Shown: positions 9,947 through 18,256 of the stretch, in pieces
Layout: each line of letters begins with the position of its first letter
How positions within the stretch are numbered: position 1 is the stretch's first letter
DNA from: CAYNWT01 sp964450955
GTDB lineage: Bacteria > Planctomycetota > Planctomycetia > Planctomycetales > Planctomycetaceae
DNA length: 60,495 nt
Assembly: GCA_964450955.1 (NCBI GenBank)
Contig: CAYVFI010000041.1
Span: forward strand, 1 to 60,495
Reading direction: 5' to 3'
Position numbers and translations under genes: made by a program
Notes under the pieces: generated by a model
What the model was told of the DNA's origin: nothing
What the model saw: the letters and a program-made list of their open reading frames with translations, nothing else
The model's database searches: none

Positions 9947-10051
9947 CCTGGTCTGGTGCCCGCGAACTGAAGTTCTCGATCATTGCTATTCCGCCGCGAA
10001 GTTCAGTCACATACTGTTCCCGAGCGATTTCAACGCTGAGAGGAAAAGACA

Positions 10052-10399
10052 GTGCAAGAGGAAATCAGGCGCCTGCTTAAAGAGGCGATCAAATCAGAAC
10101 ACGAACGGCGTGCGGAAGCTCGGCACCCGTTTGTCTATCCGGTTTCCATCCACAGACCAAACGAACCGATCGATCTGGGTTTCTCTCGCGACCTGTCACT
10201 AAAGGGAATTGGGCTGATTTTGTCTCGCCCCTGGGAACCCGGTTCGGTTGGCGATTTGGAAATCCAGTCCAAGGCGGACCCCGTGTGCATCAAGTCCGAA
10301 GTCCGCTGGTCTCGCGAGTATGGCGATGGCTGGCACCTTGTCGGCTGGCGGTTCATGTCGCTGGTCACGCTGCAGATTGTGGCTCAAACGACCAGGTAG
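10052..10399 (+). CDS. PilZ domain protein, probable c-di-GMP binder
   Basis: A 115-residue protein that is essentially a single PilZ domain. The c-di-GMP signature is visible: an RxxxR element (RAEAR, residues 20-24) and D/NxSxxG (DLSLKG, 47-52), followed by beta strands (IKSEVRWSREYGDGWHLVGWRF). The GTG start at 10052 has a purine-rich site (gagaggaaaag) just upstream. A single-domain PilZ protein typically acts as a c-di-GMP-responsive adaptor; its partner cannot be read here. It lies between a DUF1501 gene and a large membrane protein on the same strand. Confidence 0.88.
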   Translation: MQEEIRRLLKEAIKSEHERRAEARHPFVYPVSIHRPNEPIDLGFSRDLSLKGIGLILSRPWEPGSVGDLEIQSKADPVCIKSEVRWSREYGDGWHLVGWRFMSLVTLQIVAQTTR

Positions 10400-10518
10400 C
10401 GGGGCAAACCCCCGGCTTTTGGCCATGAATTTCCTTGGGGTTGATGCATTTTGCCGGCTTGGGTTAGAACCCTCCGGCAGAATCTGCGCACTCACAGTGT
10501 TCGCACGACAGGGAAGTC

Positions 10519-13500
10519 ATGCGCTGGAAAAAATACCTCGCGGCCGTGTTCCGGCTGCTGAAATCTGATCAATTGTCCGTTCTGGCGACAGGCGTGGCCG
10601 CTGGCTGTGGACTCGCATTCGGCCTGTCCGTGGGGCTCACGACCGTGGGTTTTTCCTGGCCGGTCTCGTTGGGCCTCATGCTATCCGCTGCGCTTGGAGT
10701 GGATGCCGGCTGGCGAATGATCGGCCGAGTCGGCCCACGCGCCGGTGTTGTTGCTCGAGTCGCGTTTGTCGCATGGGTGTTTGCCGCGCCGGTGATGGCA
10801 GGAACCGCCCTGACTTGGTTCGGAACCACGGCAGGTCAACTAACCAGTACCAACCAGGGCGCGTTCGCAATTGGCGCATTGATTGGCGTATTGGTTCTGG
10901 GACTACCTTGCTTCCTCGCAATCTGCGCGTTGTCTGCGGGAACCCAATCGCGTCCGTCGATAAGTGCGATGGGCTTCTCACTCGGAATCGCGGCCGCGCC
11001 GTTGGTTCCGATTTTCCTCGGTGGAGCTCAACTGGTCGCCTTGTATGCGGTCGTCACCGTGGCTTTATTGGATACGCTTAGGATTGCATTCGGCAGCGAG
11101 GTAACCGAGTCGTCCGACACACCAGCGGTGCCGACACCACGCCGCTTTGAAATCATCCTGGCCTATGCCGCCATCGCGCTTTGTGGAGCATCAGTTTCCG
11201 TTGTTGCTCGAGTGATGAACCAAACCATGCCGGCATCATCGCAAGTACTGATGTGGTCGGTGGCATTGCTGGCTCTATCTGTGATGTTGGGGCTTCGAAT
11301 CGGAACGACCGCCTCAGGACGATTCGCATTTGTGCGTTTGTTCTTTGCGAAACTGTGTCGCCAGCCAGTTGCATTGGCTCTGGCGGCCATCGCTGTCACG
11401 TCGGTGTTCCTGTTGTTCCCGAATATCGTTCGCGTTCAGCTTGGGCTTAACGCCAACGTGTCGTACCCGCGGTTCTTACTTTCAGTCCGTGGACTATCAG
11501 TCGGCTTGTTCCTGTTTCCAATTGGACTGGCGGTCGGGGCGTCCCTGCGAAACGTTAGAGGTTCGCAAACGTCGCTGGCTTCGCCGACACTCGTGTTCGC
11601 ATTGGGTGCAACGGTCGCGATGATGCTCATGCCATTGGTGGGAACACCGGCCATCGCGATGGGTTTGGTATGCCTGCTGGCTGGTGCCTGTCTGCTGTCA
11701 ACAAAAGCCAGCGAAGGTCGATGGCTACCAACAACGGCCTGGTCCCGCAGCGCAGCCGTTTGCGGGCTGGGTGCTGCTGCTTGTTTGCCGTTCGTTACTG
11801 GTCGGTTCGAACCGGCTTCGGCGTCGCAGTTGCTGTTTTCGTCGGCAGTGTTCCGTGAGTACGCCGCCGGAACCGACGCGGAACTGCTGTTGTCCACCAA
11901 CGATGGCAGATTGCTATCCACCGATGAAACACCCGAAGGTCTGCGTTCGACATGGCGGTTCGGGGGATCCAGAATTCAGGTTCGTCGCAATGGTCTTCCA
12001 GTCAGCCTGACCAGTACCGACGTGTTGACTTGCCCTCAACCAGCAATAGCCACGTTGCCGATTGTGCTGCCATTGTTGATGCATGAGTCACCAGATCACG
12101 TTCTATTCCTGGGTGATTCCGGCCCGGCAGCTGAGGCCACTTCGCTGATGTTCCCAATTCAGTCGCTCACCGCGATTGATATGGCCCAGCGAACTTCAGA
12201 TACCGTCGACCAGCACTACGGTTACAGAAAACAAGATGATCGCTACAACCAAATCCACGCGTCGCCAGCTATCGCGGTAGCGGGTCTGACTCGGCAGTAC
12301 GACATCATTGTTTGTCGGCCACCTCAGGCGGCACTCCCCGAAGCGGCTCCCTACTACACAACCGATTTCCACCAACGCGCCGCGCGGTGCCTGGCGGCTG
12401 ATGGGTTCTTTTGCCAGACATTCAATCAAATTGACTTTGGCGCGCAGCCGCTGCAGCGATTGTTGAAGTCGGTCAGTAGTGCGTTTGGCAAGGTGGCGGC
12501 GTACCCGCTTGAGGGTGGTGAGATGCTGGTCGTGGCAACCAACGGTGAGACCATCATTCGTCCGGGTTTGGCAAAGCGAACCAGTTTCACGCACGTCCGC
12601 CGCATTCTGGACGACCTGGGCTGGGACTGGTCCAAGGTTCTGGGCATCGCCACGCTGGACAGTGAGTCAGTCGCCGCGATTCTTTCCACTTACAACGGCG
12701 ACAACTCGTCAGCCAACGCTGCGTTTCTTTGGAACCTGCCGGTCGAAACGATGCGGTGGGGCGACAAGAATGCCGAGTTCAGAATGCAGATTGCCGGCTA
12801 CCAACGTCGAATTCTGGATCAGCTTCCCGAGGATGAGTTCCGTGACGAGGCTGCCAGACGGCTAAGCGAACTTGGTCAGGAAGCTGAACTGCTATTCGGA
12901 TTCCCGGACGAGCCATGGATGTACCGCAAGACACTGCGAACGCGTTTGGAACAAAACTCGCGTCCGCCTCAGGAAATCGTCAGCGGCAACCAAGTGAAAC
13001 GGGTTGCTCACGACGTTGACACATACCGGATCAACTACTTCAAGACGCTGGCGAACGCGACAAAAAGTGTTCGCAACGGATCAATGGCGTGGGACGTTGC
13101 CAGGTATCCGCTGACGCCAAAAGACGTCGTCTGGGCTGAGATGCTGAAGCTGGTTTCGGCCGAGTCCGCGACACCGATCCAGCGACTGGAACAGTTTACG
13201 AGCCCAACCGAACCGCTTCTCAGCTACTTTGCCAGCCACGAACTGGTTAGGATTCACGAAGCTCTGGGTGGCTCTCCAGCGGAAGAGTTCAAGCACCGCC
13301 TGCACACAATTTACTTTGTCCCGGGCATGACACGTTCGGTTCGTGAAGTTGTGGCGGCGATGAACCTGTTGGTTGAGAATCCGGAGATCATCCCGGACCC
13401 GGCTGATCGCTGGGATCAAATGAACTCACTGATGCAGGTTCTCATGGGGCGGTGGGTTGCTCGACGAGACATCCCTCCGCGTTCGTCGCGAGTCGCGTTG

Positions 13501-13740
13501 AACGACATTGAAAAAACTCTGCAGGCCATCGAAGCTGGCCTGGCCGCCATGAACGACTGGCGAGTCGACGCCAGTATCGATGCCAGAATGTGTGACAACC
13601 GCGAAGTATTTCTGCGTCGCCGACTGGAACGACCGCTCCGCCGGTACCGCGGCGAATTACTTCCGCACCACTACAAGGCTGGTTCTGAAGCAAGCGAAGA
13701 AGACGACGCCGTAGACCAATTCCGAACGCTGGGTAACTAA
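10519..13740 (+). CDS. Giant multi-pass membrane protein with degenerate spermidine-synthase-like domain
   Basis: A 1073-residue protein started at ATG 10519 (AGGGA just upstream). Residues 1 to about 435 hold roughly ten or more hydrophobic segments. From about 522 to 690 the sequence follows the aminopropyltransferase/SAM-dependent fold: HVLFLGDSGPAAEATSL, then LTAIDMAQ, then QYDIIVCRPPQAALPE, then CLAADGFFCQTFNQ. The glycine-rich SAM loop and catalytic acids differ from true spermidine synthases, so enzymatic activity is doubtful. Residues 700-1073 are soluble and helix-rich with no domain I recognise. Planctomycetes carry several such membrane/spermidine-synthase-like fusions of unknown role. 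It converges on the kinase gene at 13863. Confidence 0.82.
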   Translation: MRWKKYLAAVFRLLKSDQLSVLATGVAAGCGLAFGLSVGLTTVGFSWPVSLGLMLSAALGVDAGWRMIGRVGPRAGVVARVAFVAWVFAAPVMAGTALTWFGTTAGQLTSTNQGAFAIGALIGVLVLGLPCFLAICALSAGTQSRPSISAMGFSLGIAAAPLVPIFLGGAQLVALYAVVTVALLDTLRIAFGSEVTESSDTPAVPTPRRFEIILAYAAIALCGASVSVVARVMNQTMPASSQVLMWSVALLALSVMLGLRIGTTASGRFAFVRLFFAKLCRQPVALALAAIAVTSVFLLFPNIVRVQLGLNANVSYPRFLLSVRGLSVGLFLFPIGLAVGASLRNVRGSQTSLASPTLVFALGATVAMMLMPLVGTPAIAMGLVCLLAGACLLSTKASEGRWLPTTAWSRSAAVCGLGAAACLPFVTGRFEPASASQLLFSSAVFREYAAGTDAELLLSTNDGRLLSTDETPEGLRSTWRFGGSRIQVRRNGLPVSLTSTDVLTCPQPAIATLPIVLPLLMHESPDHVLFLGDSGPAAEATSLMFPIQSLTAIDMAQRTSDTVDQHYGYRKQDDRYNQIHASPAIAVAGLTRQYDIIVCRPPQAALPEAAPYYTTDFHQRAARCLAADGFFCQTFNQIDFGAQPLQRLLKSVSSAFGKVAAYPLEGGEMLVVATNGETIIRPGLAKRTSFTHVRRILDDLGWDWSKVLGIATLDSESVAAILSTYNGDNSSANAAFLWNLPVETMRWGDKNAEFRMQIAGYQRRILDQLPEDEFRDEAARRLSELGQEAELLFGFPDEPWMYRKTLRTRLEQNSRPPQEIVSGNQVKRVAHDVDTYRINYFKTLANATKSVRNGSMAWDVARYPLTPKDVVWAEMLKLVSAESATPIQRLEQFTSPTEPLLSYFASHELVRIHEALGGSPAEEFKHRLHTIYFVPGMTRSVREVVAAMNLLVENPEIIPDPADRWDQMNSLMQVLMGRWVARRDIPPRSSRVALNDIEKTLQAIEAGLAAMNDWRVDASIDARMCDNREVFLRRRLERPLRRYRGELLPHHYKAGSEASEEDDAVDQFRTLGN

Positions 13741-13824
13741 GCGGCCAGAGAGAACCAACCAACTCCCCTTTTTGAGTTCGGGGCAGCTGGGTGATTAGTC
13801 ACGACGTTGCCGCCAATAAACAGT

Positions 13825-13840
13825 GGTTCGAATTCGAACC
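13825..13840. repeat. Perfect 16-bp palindrome
   Basis: GGTTCGAATTCGAACC is a perfect 16-bp palindrome in the 122-bp space between convergent genes ending at 13740 and 13863. With no spacer it is a poor RNA hairpin, so a DNA-binding site or chance are both possible. It resembles a tRNA TPsiC core in part, but no cloverleaf surrounds it. Confidence 0.5.
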
Positions 13841-13862
13841 GAATTTGAAGGCTGGCGCCACA

Positions 13863-14438
13863 CTATTTTATCAGAGTGATTAACGGGTCCGCTCGCAGGT
13901 TGCACCATGAGACTTGCAGCGCGTTAGCGTGCTTGAGGAACGCACCGTCAACATGTCCGGTTGCCGCAGCCGATTTGAGGTTTGCGGGAGGGGCGGTTGA
14001 CTTGAGTAGTAGCAGCTCGTCAGCGCCGACGGTGGTTCCGATCCACGCGGCGATGGAGTCGCTGGTGACGGACCAATCCTGGGCTAGCGGTACGGTGCTC
14101 GGTTTCTCGCAGCTGGTGACAAATTCGGCAGATTGAATGACAAACGTGCCTTGTTGCCGAACGTCGTCTAATGAACTCGCCAGGATGGAACCTGGGACGA
14201 GTTCGCACAGCAGGCGTTCGCCCACTCGTAGTGATTCCATTGCAATTCGGTGGGCAGCGGCGTCACTAAGTTTGTGAACCGGCTGCAGTGTTCGAACCAC
14301 GTCGGCCACAGTTCCGCCGCCTGCGATCAGTAGAATTCGTCTTCCATTGAAGCCCAGCAGGAGGCGCTGCAGGCGGTCGCCAAGTTTCGGCAGGTCGTAC
14401 AGGCTTCCGCCGACTTTGACGGCAATTGTCGGCCGCAC
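13863..14438 (-). CDS. MfnE-like small-molecule kinase of the amino acid kinase family (COG2054 type)
   Basis: About 191 residues from GTG at 14438, one base after the hisG stop; the frame extends further upstream but would then overlap hisG widely. Visible motifs of the amino acid kinase fold are AVKVGGSLYDLPKLG (residues 5-19), LLIAGGGTVADVVR, the helix SDAAAHRIAMESLRVGERLL and WSVTSDSIAAW followed by ADELLLLKS. This set matches the archaeal aminomethyl-furan phosphate kinase MfnE and its bacterial relatives in planctomycetes and methylotrophs, which serve methanofuran/H4MPT-linked C1 cofactors. That function is inferred. It is the third gene of the hisI-hisG operon. Confidence 0.75.
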   Translation of the reverse strand: MRPTIAVKVGGSLYDLPKLGDRLQRLLLGFNGRRILLIAGGGTVADVVRTLQPVHKLSDAAAHRIAMESLRVGERLLCELVPGSILASSLDDVRQQGTFVIQSAEFVTSCEKPSTVPLAQDWSVTSDSIAAWIGTTVGADELLLLKSTAPPANLKSAAATGHVDGAFLKHANALQVSWCNLRADPLITLIK

Positions 14439-14439
14439 G

Positions 14440-15318
14440 TCAGTCGATGATCTTGCTGATGGGGTACTCAACAATCCCTCTGGCGCCGGCGTTTCGTAGG
14501 ATGGGAACCAGCGTGCGCACGGTTGTTTCACCAAGAATCGTGTTGATTGCAACCCAGTCCGGGTCAGACAACTGCGAGACGGTCGGAGTCTGCAACGCGG
14601 GCAGCGTTCCCAGGATGTGTTCAACAGCAGCGCGCGGGGCATTCATCATGAGGCCGACTTTGCCTTCGGCGGCCAGACAGCTTTGCAGCATCAACGCAAT
14701 ATTCTCCAGCTTCTCACGTTTCCACTCGTCGGCCCACGCTGTCTTGTTACTGATAAACCGTGTCGTGCTTTGCAGAACCTCAGCGATGATTCTCAGGTTG
14801 TTGGCACGAAGTGAGTTACCAGTTTCGGTGACTTCGACAATCGCATCGGCCAGCTTCGGTGGTTTGACTTCGGTGGCTCCCCAACTGAATTCAACGTTGG
14901 CGGTGACGCCATGTTTTTTCAGAAAGCTGTTAGTCAGGCCAACGGCTTCGGTTGCGATGCGTTTGCCTTCCAGTTGTTCGACCGTCGTAATTTCTGATTC
15001 GTTGGGAACACAAAGAACCCAGCGGACTGGCCGTCGGCTGACCTTTGAGAACACCAACTCGCAAATCTCATGAACATCGGCCTGGGTTTCGACGACCCAA
15101 TCGTGTCCCGTGATGCCCGCATCCAGCACGCCATCATCGACATACCGAGCCATCTCCTGCGCGCGGATGAGCAGGCATTCGATTTCGTCGTCGTCGATGG
15201 TGGGAAAATACGATCGAGATGAGAACTTGATTCGGTAGCCAGCTTTGCGGAACAGTTCGCCGGTGGATTCCTGCAAGCTGCCGGCTGGGATGCCGAGTTT
15301 CAGCAGACGTTCAGACAT
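14440..15318 (-). CDS. hisG: ATP phosphoribosyltransferase, long form
   Basis: A 292-residue HisG catalysing the first step of histidine biosynthesis (ATP + PRPP to phosphoribosyl-ATP). The N-terminus LLKLGIPAGSLQESTGELFRKAG, then GVLDAGITGHDWV, KRIATEAVGLTNSFLKKHG and DAIVEVTETGNSLRANNL are typical HisG motifs. The length and the tail from about residue 215 (AAVEHILGTLPALQTPTVSQL) show the long form with the C-terminal ACT-like regulatory domain, normally feedback-inhibited by histidine. It follows hisI by 6 bp and is followed at once by the MfnE-like kinase gene, so the three form one operon. Confidence 0.96.
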   Translation of the reverse strand: MSERLLKLGIPAGSLQESTGELFRKAGYRIKFSSRSYFPTIDDDEIECLLIRAQEMARYVDDGVLDAGITGHDWVVETQADVHEICELVFSKVSRRPVRWVLCVPNESEITTVEQLEGKRIATEAVGLTNSFLKKHGVTANVEFSWGATEVKPPKLADAIVEVTETGNSLRANNLRIIAEVLQSTTRFISNKTAWADEWKREKLENIALMLQSCLAAEGKVGLMMNAPRAAVEHILGTLPALQTPTVSQLSDPDWVAINTILGETTVRTLVPILRNAGARGIVEYPISKIID

Positions 15319-15324
15319 TGTTCT

Positions 15325-15711
15325 TCACTTCTTGTAGACTTCAGACGGATCGAAAACGCGTTCACCGACGACCTCAACCGGCCCATCGGTGTTCACTCGT
15401 CTGAAAAAGCAGCTGCGGTACCCTTCATGGCACGCCGCGCCGCCGATTTGGTTCACTTTGATCAGCAGGGTATCGGCATCGCAGTCGAAGTAAATCGACT
15501 TCACCTCCTGAACATTGCCACTCTCTTCGCCCTTACGCCACAACTTGTTGCGGCTGCGGCTGAAGTAGCAGACTTTTCCAGTCTTGAGCGTTTCGTTCCA
15601 GGCCTCTTCGTTCATGTAGGCCAGCATCAGAACGTCACCGGTGGCGTCGTCCTGAGCAATCACGGGTAGGAGATCGGCTTTCTCAAAGTTCGGGCCGGTC
15701 GCGGCGTCCAT
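15325..15711 (-). CDS. hisI: Phosphoribosyl-AMP cyclohydrolase
   Basis: A 128-residue HisI, the cytoplasmic zinc enzyme opening the adenine ring of phosphoribosyl-AMP in histidine synthesis. The core is complete: VLMLAYMNEEAWNETLKTGK, CYFSRSRNKLWRKGEESGN, the DCDADTLL metal site and GGAACHEGYRSCFFR with the conserved cysteines. No HisE (pyrophosphohydrolase) domain is fused. It starts at an ATG (cat 15709-15711) and leads the hisI-hisG-kinase operon; a 780-bp gap lies upstream. Confidence 0.96.
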   Translation of the reverse strand: MDAATGPNFEKADLLPVIAQDDATGDVLMLAYMNEEAWNETLKTGKVCYFSRSRNKLWRKGEESGNVQEVKSIYFDCDADTLLIKVNQIGGAACHEGYRSCFFRRVNTDGPVEVVGERVFDPSEVYKK

Positions 15712-16491
15712 CGTTCAATTCCCTGAATGCGAAAAATCCGCAGTAGTTTATCAGGGATACGTCCGGCTCACCATTCACGCGATTCAGTACGATCCAGCAA
15801 AGAGACGGTACGAACGAACTGAACGCGAGGAAACAAAACGGCTCATCTTAAATAGATGCGTTGCCCACTGGATGCCTGGTGCACCTTCCCCACTGCCACT
15901 CTCCCGCTTGCGGGAGAGCCGGGCTCTCAGGCGGCCCGGAGAGCGAAGCCGCGAAGCTGTACCCGGCCGTCTCTCCGGTCGGTCACAACAATTAGCAAAT
16001 GGCAACCGCTGCGAATGTTGCCGCACTACTCTTCATCTTTCACACGGCCATGGCGATCACCCCCGCCCACTTATCACGGTTGGGGATTGGCCCAGAGAAT
16101 CGCAATGTTGCTTCGTCGCGTTGCGCAGCAAGCGACCCGTCACCCGAGGGATCAAAGATACGAAACCTTTCTGTGAGACCATCAAACCATGCGTGATGGG
16201 AGCGAGCGGATCGATGCTAGTCCATGCGGGACAGGAGCCAATTGAGCCTCACGGACATCCAACCACGCTTGAACCGAAGACTACTGGAATTCTGGGTCCG
16301 GACGTGGATCGCAGATTCTCGACAACGTTCAGTAAATCTGGGCGTCCCTATGGTCAAAGACGTGGGCACGAAGTGCCATATGGGCCGCGTTCGCGAGTCA
16401 GCTCCCGCTGGCTCCACTAAGCACTTTTCATGACTAGGCGACTGACCTATCATCTTGGGCTTACAAGCATATTTGAAAACACGGAGCTCCC
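15712..16491. other. 780-bp intergenic region with palindromic element
   Basis: This lies between divergent hisI and cysC and must hold both promoters, though I cannot place them. Open frames here lack any recognisable protein. A perfect hairpin, ctctcccgcttgcgggagag, occupies 15899-15918 and echoes the repeat at 18-39 and 207-228; it is followed by further GC-rich inverted segments to about 15985. The rest shows no feature I can support. Confidence 0.55.
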
Positions 16492-17097
16492 ATGGCCGAT
16501 CAAAAGGCAACAAACGTCACCTGGCACGAACACAGCGTCCCTTCGGCCGAACGTGAAAAACTAAACGGCCACAAGGGCGGGATTCTTTGGTTCACCGGCC
16601 TCAGCGGATGTGGGAAAAGCACTGTCGCCAACGCAAGCGACCATCTGCTCCACAAGAAGGGTATTCATACGTTCGTATTGGACGGCGACAATGTTCGCAT
16701 GGGCTTGAACAAGAACCTTGGGTTCTCACCCGAAGATCGCACAGAGAACATCCGCCGCATCGGTGAGGTCGCTAAGCTGTTTTCGGACGCTGGAATTCTG
16801 GTTCTGACCGCCTTCATCTCACCATACCGAGCCGACCGTGACGCGGTTCGCGCACTCCTTCCAGAAGGCGCATTCCACGAAATCTACGTAAACGCTTCAC
16901 TTGAGACCTGTGAAGGTCGCGACCCGAAAGGCCTCTACAAGAAGGCTCGCGCGGGCGAAATCAAGGGTTTCACCGGCATCGACGCTCCTTACGAGGAACC
17001 TGAGAAGGCCGAATTGGTGCTGGATTCAGATACCAAGGGCATTGATGACCTTGCTGCTGAAGTCGTTGCCTACATCGAGTCGAAGTCACTTCTCTAA
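16492..17097 (+). CDS. cysC: Adenylylsulfate (APS) kinase
   Basis: A 201-residue APS kinase making PAPS from APS and ATP in sulfate activation. The P-loop GLSGCGKST is at residues 36-44. DGDNVRMGLNKNLGFSPEDRTENIRRIGEVAKLF carries the APS-binding residues, and FISPYRADRDAVR and PKGLYKKARAGEIKGFTGIDAPYE are family signatures. The ATG at 16492 has GGAG about 7 bases upstream. It stands alone, with no sulfate adenylyltransferase beside it in this window. PAPS supply could serve assimilation or sulfation; the context does not decide. Confidence 0.96.
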   Translation: MADQKATNVTWHEHSVPSAEREKLNGHKGGILWFTGLSGCGKSTVANASDHLLHKKGIHTFVLDGDNVRMGLNKNLGFSPEDRTENIRRIGEVAKLFSDAGILVLTAFISPYRADRDAVRALLPEGAFHEIYVNASLETCEGRDPKGLYKKARAGEIKGFTGIDAPYEEPEKAELVLDSDTKGIDDLAAEVVAYIESKSLL

Positions 17098-17370
17098 GCC
17101 GACTTGCGACGTAGCTGCCAAGTGGCAGGGCCAGAGCTGAATCTCGTCATCCAGGCGGAATTCGGCTCTGGGAACTCGCGGCATTTGACGGACGTTGGTC
17201 CGCTGGATACCATCCCCGGTTCGCTTCGCTGACGAACCGTTAGTTGAGGCTTCAAAAAGGGTTACGGCTACACCCCTAAGTGGTCATTAACGTTCGCTTT
17301 GCGCCCAACCTCTGGTCGTGACCGCGTTCACACAATTGTTCTGCCATCATGAATGGCAAGGAGATCGGCT

Positions 17371-18117
17371 ATGGCTGAGATTGTCGTGAAGGACATCCTC
17401 GAGGCTGGTGTTCATTTTGGACACCGAACCGCTCGTTGGAATCCTAAAATGCGTCCGTATATTTACGGTCGCCGCAACAACATTCACATCATCGATATCA
17501 AAGAAACGATTCGCGGGTTGCTTCGAGCGAAGAAGTACCTTCACCGGGTCGCTTTTCAGGGCAGCTTGATTCTGTTCTGCGGAACCAAACGACAGGCTCG
17601 CGGAGCCGTCGCGGAAGCTGCGGAAGCATGCAGCATGCCTTACTGCAACGAGCGTTGGCTCGGTGGCACTCTGACCAACTTCCGAACCGTCCGCGCTCGT
17701 CTGAAGCGATTGGAAGAATTGGAAAGCATGCAGGAAAGTGGCGAGCTTGCGACTTACTCAAAGAAGATGCAGTCAACGCTGAATCGTGAGTACCGTAAGA
17801 TCTACCGCAACCTGAACGGTATCCGCGACATGAACCGTCTGCCGGAAGCCATCGTTGTGGTTGATCCAGGCAAAGAAAAGAACGCGGTTCACGAAGCTCG
17901 ATTGCTGGGCGTCAAGATCGTTGGCCTCATCGATACGGATTCCGATCCGGACACCGTCGACCTGCCAATTCCAGGCAACGACGACAGCATCCGATCGATT
18001 CGTCTGATTCTGAATCAGATCTCTGAATCGATTCAGGCTGCAAAAGCTCAGCGGCCTGCTGAGAAGAAGAAGCCAGAACCGGGCAGCGAACCAAAAGCGG
18101 TTCCGTCCATCACCTAG
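17371..18117 (+). CDS. rpsB: 30S ribosomal protein S2
   Basis: About 248 residues. The ATG at 17371 is chosen over the in-frame ATG at 17353 because AAGGAG (17358-17363) sits 7 bases before 17371 and would lie inside the longer frame. The protein starts with the family motif IVVKDILEAGVHFGHRTARWNPKM and continues with FCGTKRQARGAV, RWLGGTLTNFRTV and the C-terminal VGLIDTDSDPDTVDLPIPGNDD. It is a core ribosome assembly protein of the small subunit. Together with tsf and pyrH downstream it forms the widely conserved rpsB-tsf-pyrH gene order; frr is not next in line here. Confidence 0.98.
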   Translation: MAEIVVKDILEAGVHFGHRTARWNPKMRPYIYGRRNNIHIIDIKETIRGLLRAKKYLHRVAFQGSLILFCGTKRQARGAVAEAAEACSMPYCNERWLGGTLTNFRTVRARLKRLEELESMQESGELATYSKKMQSTLNREYRKIYRNLNGIRDMNRLPEAIVVVDPGKEKNAVHEARLLGVKIVGLIDTDSDPDTVDLPIPGNDDSIRSIRLILNQISESIQAAKAQRPAEKKKPEPGSEPKAVPSIT

Positions 18118-18130
18118 TCAGGAACAAACG

Positions 18131-18178
18131 GCCGCTCAGAGCGCGAACCCGGGATGTGGGTTTCTGTGTCTGAGCGGC
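18131..18178 (+). promoter_or_regulatory. Structured element between rpsB and tsf
   Basis: A perfect 10-bp stem (gccgctcaga at 18131-18140 pairing with tctgagcggc at 18169-18178) closes a 28-base interior that itself can pair aaccc with gggtt. No T-run follows, so it is not a standard intrinsic terminator. It may be an mRNA processing or attenuation element controlling the ratio of S2 to EF-Ts. The function is inferred. Confidence 0.5.
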
Positions 18179-18256
18179 GTTCCTACCACCTTCCTTTACC
18201 TCGCGCTGCTCAGATTCTGATGCCGCGATACCAATGTTAACGACAAGGAGAATTCC

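Noticed and set aside
13820..13845. Possible tRNA TPsiC arm
   Set aside because: Only the palindrome core resembles it; no acceptor, D or anticodon arms can be drawn around it.
14439..14642. N-terminal extension of the MfnE-like kinase frame
   Set aside because: The extension would overlap hisG by about 200 bases, and its translation is unlike kinase N-termini; the GTG at 14438 gives the correct start.
15872..16420. 182-codon plus-strand open frame before cysC
   Set aside because: It contains the palindromic element, has no domain and a basic Arg/Ser/Pro-rich composition typical of non-coding GC-rich DNA.
17353..17370. Upstream ATG start for rpsB (longer by 6 residues)
   Set aside because: The ribosome site AAGGAG lies within that extension and is correctly placed for ATG 17371, which also matches the family's usual N-terminus.
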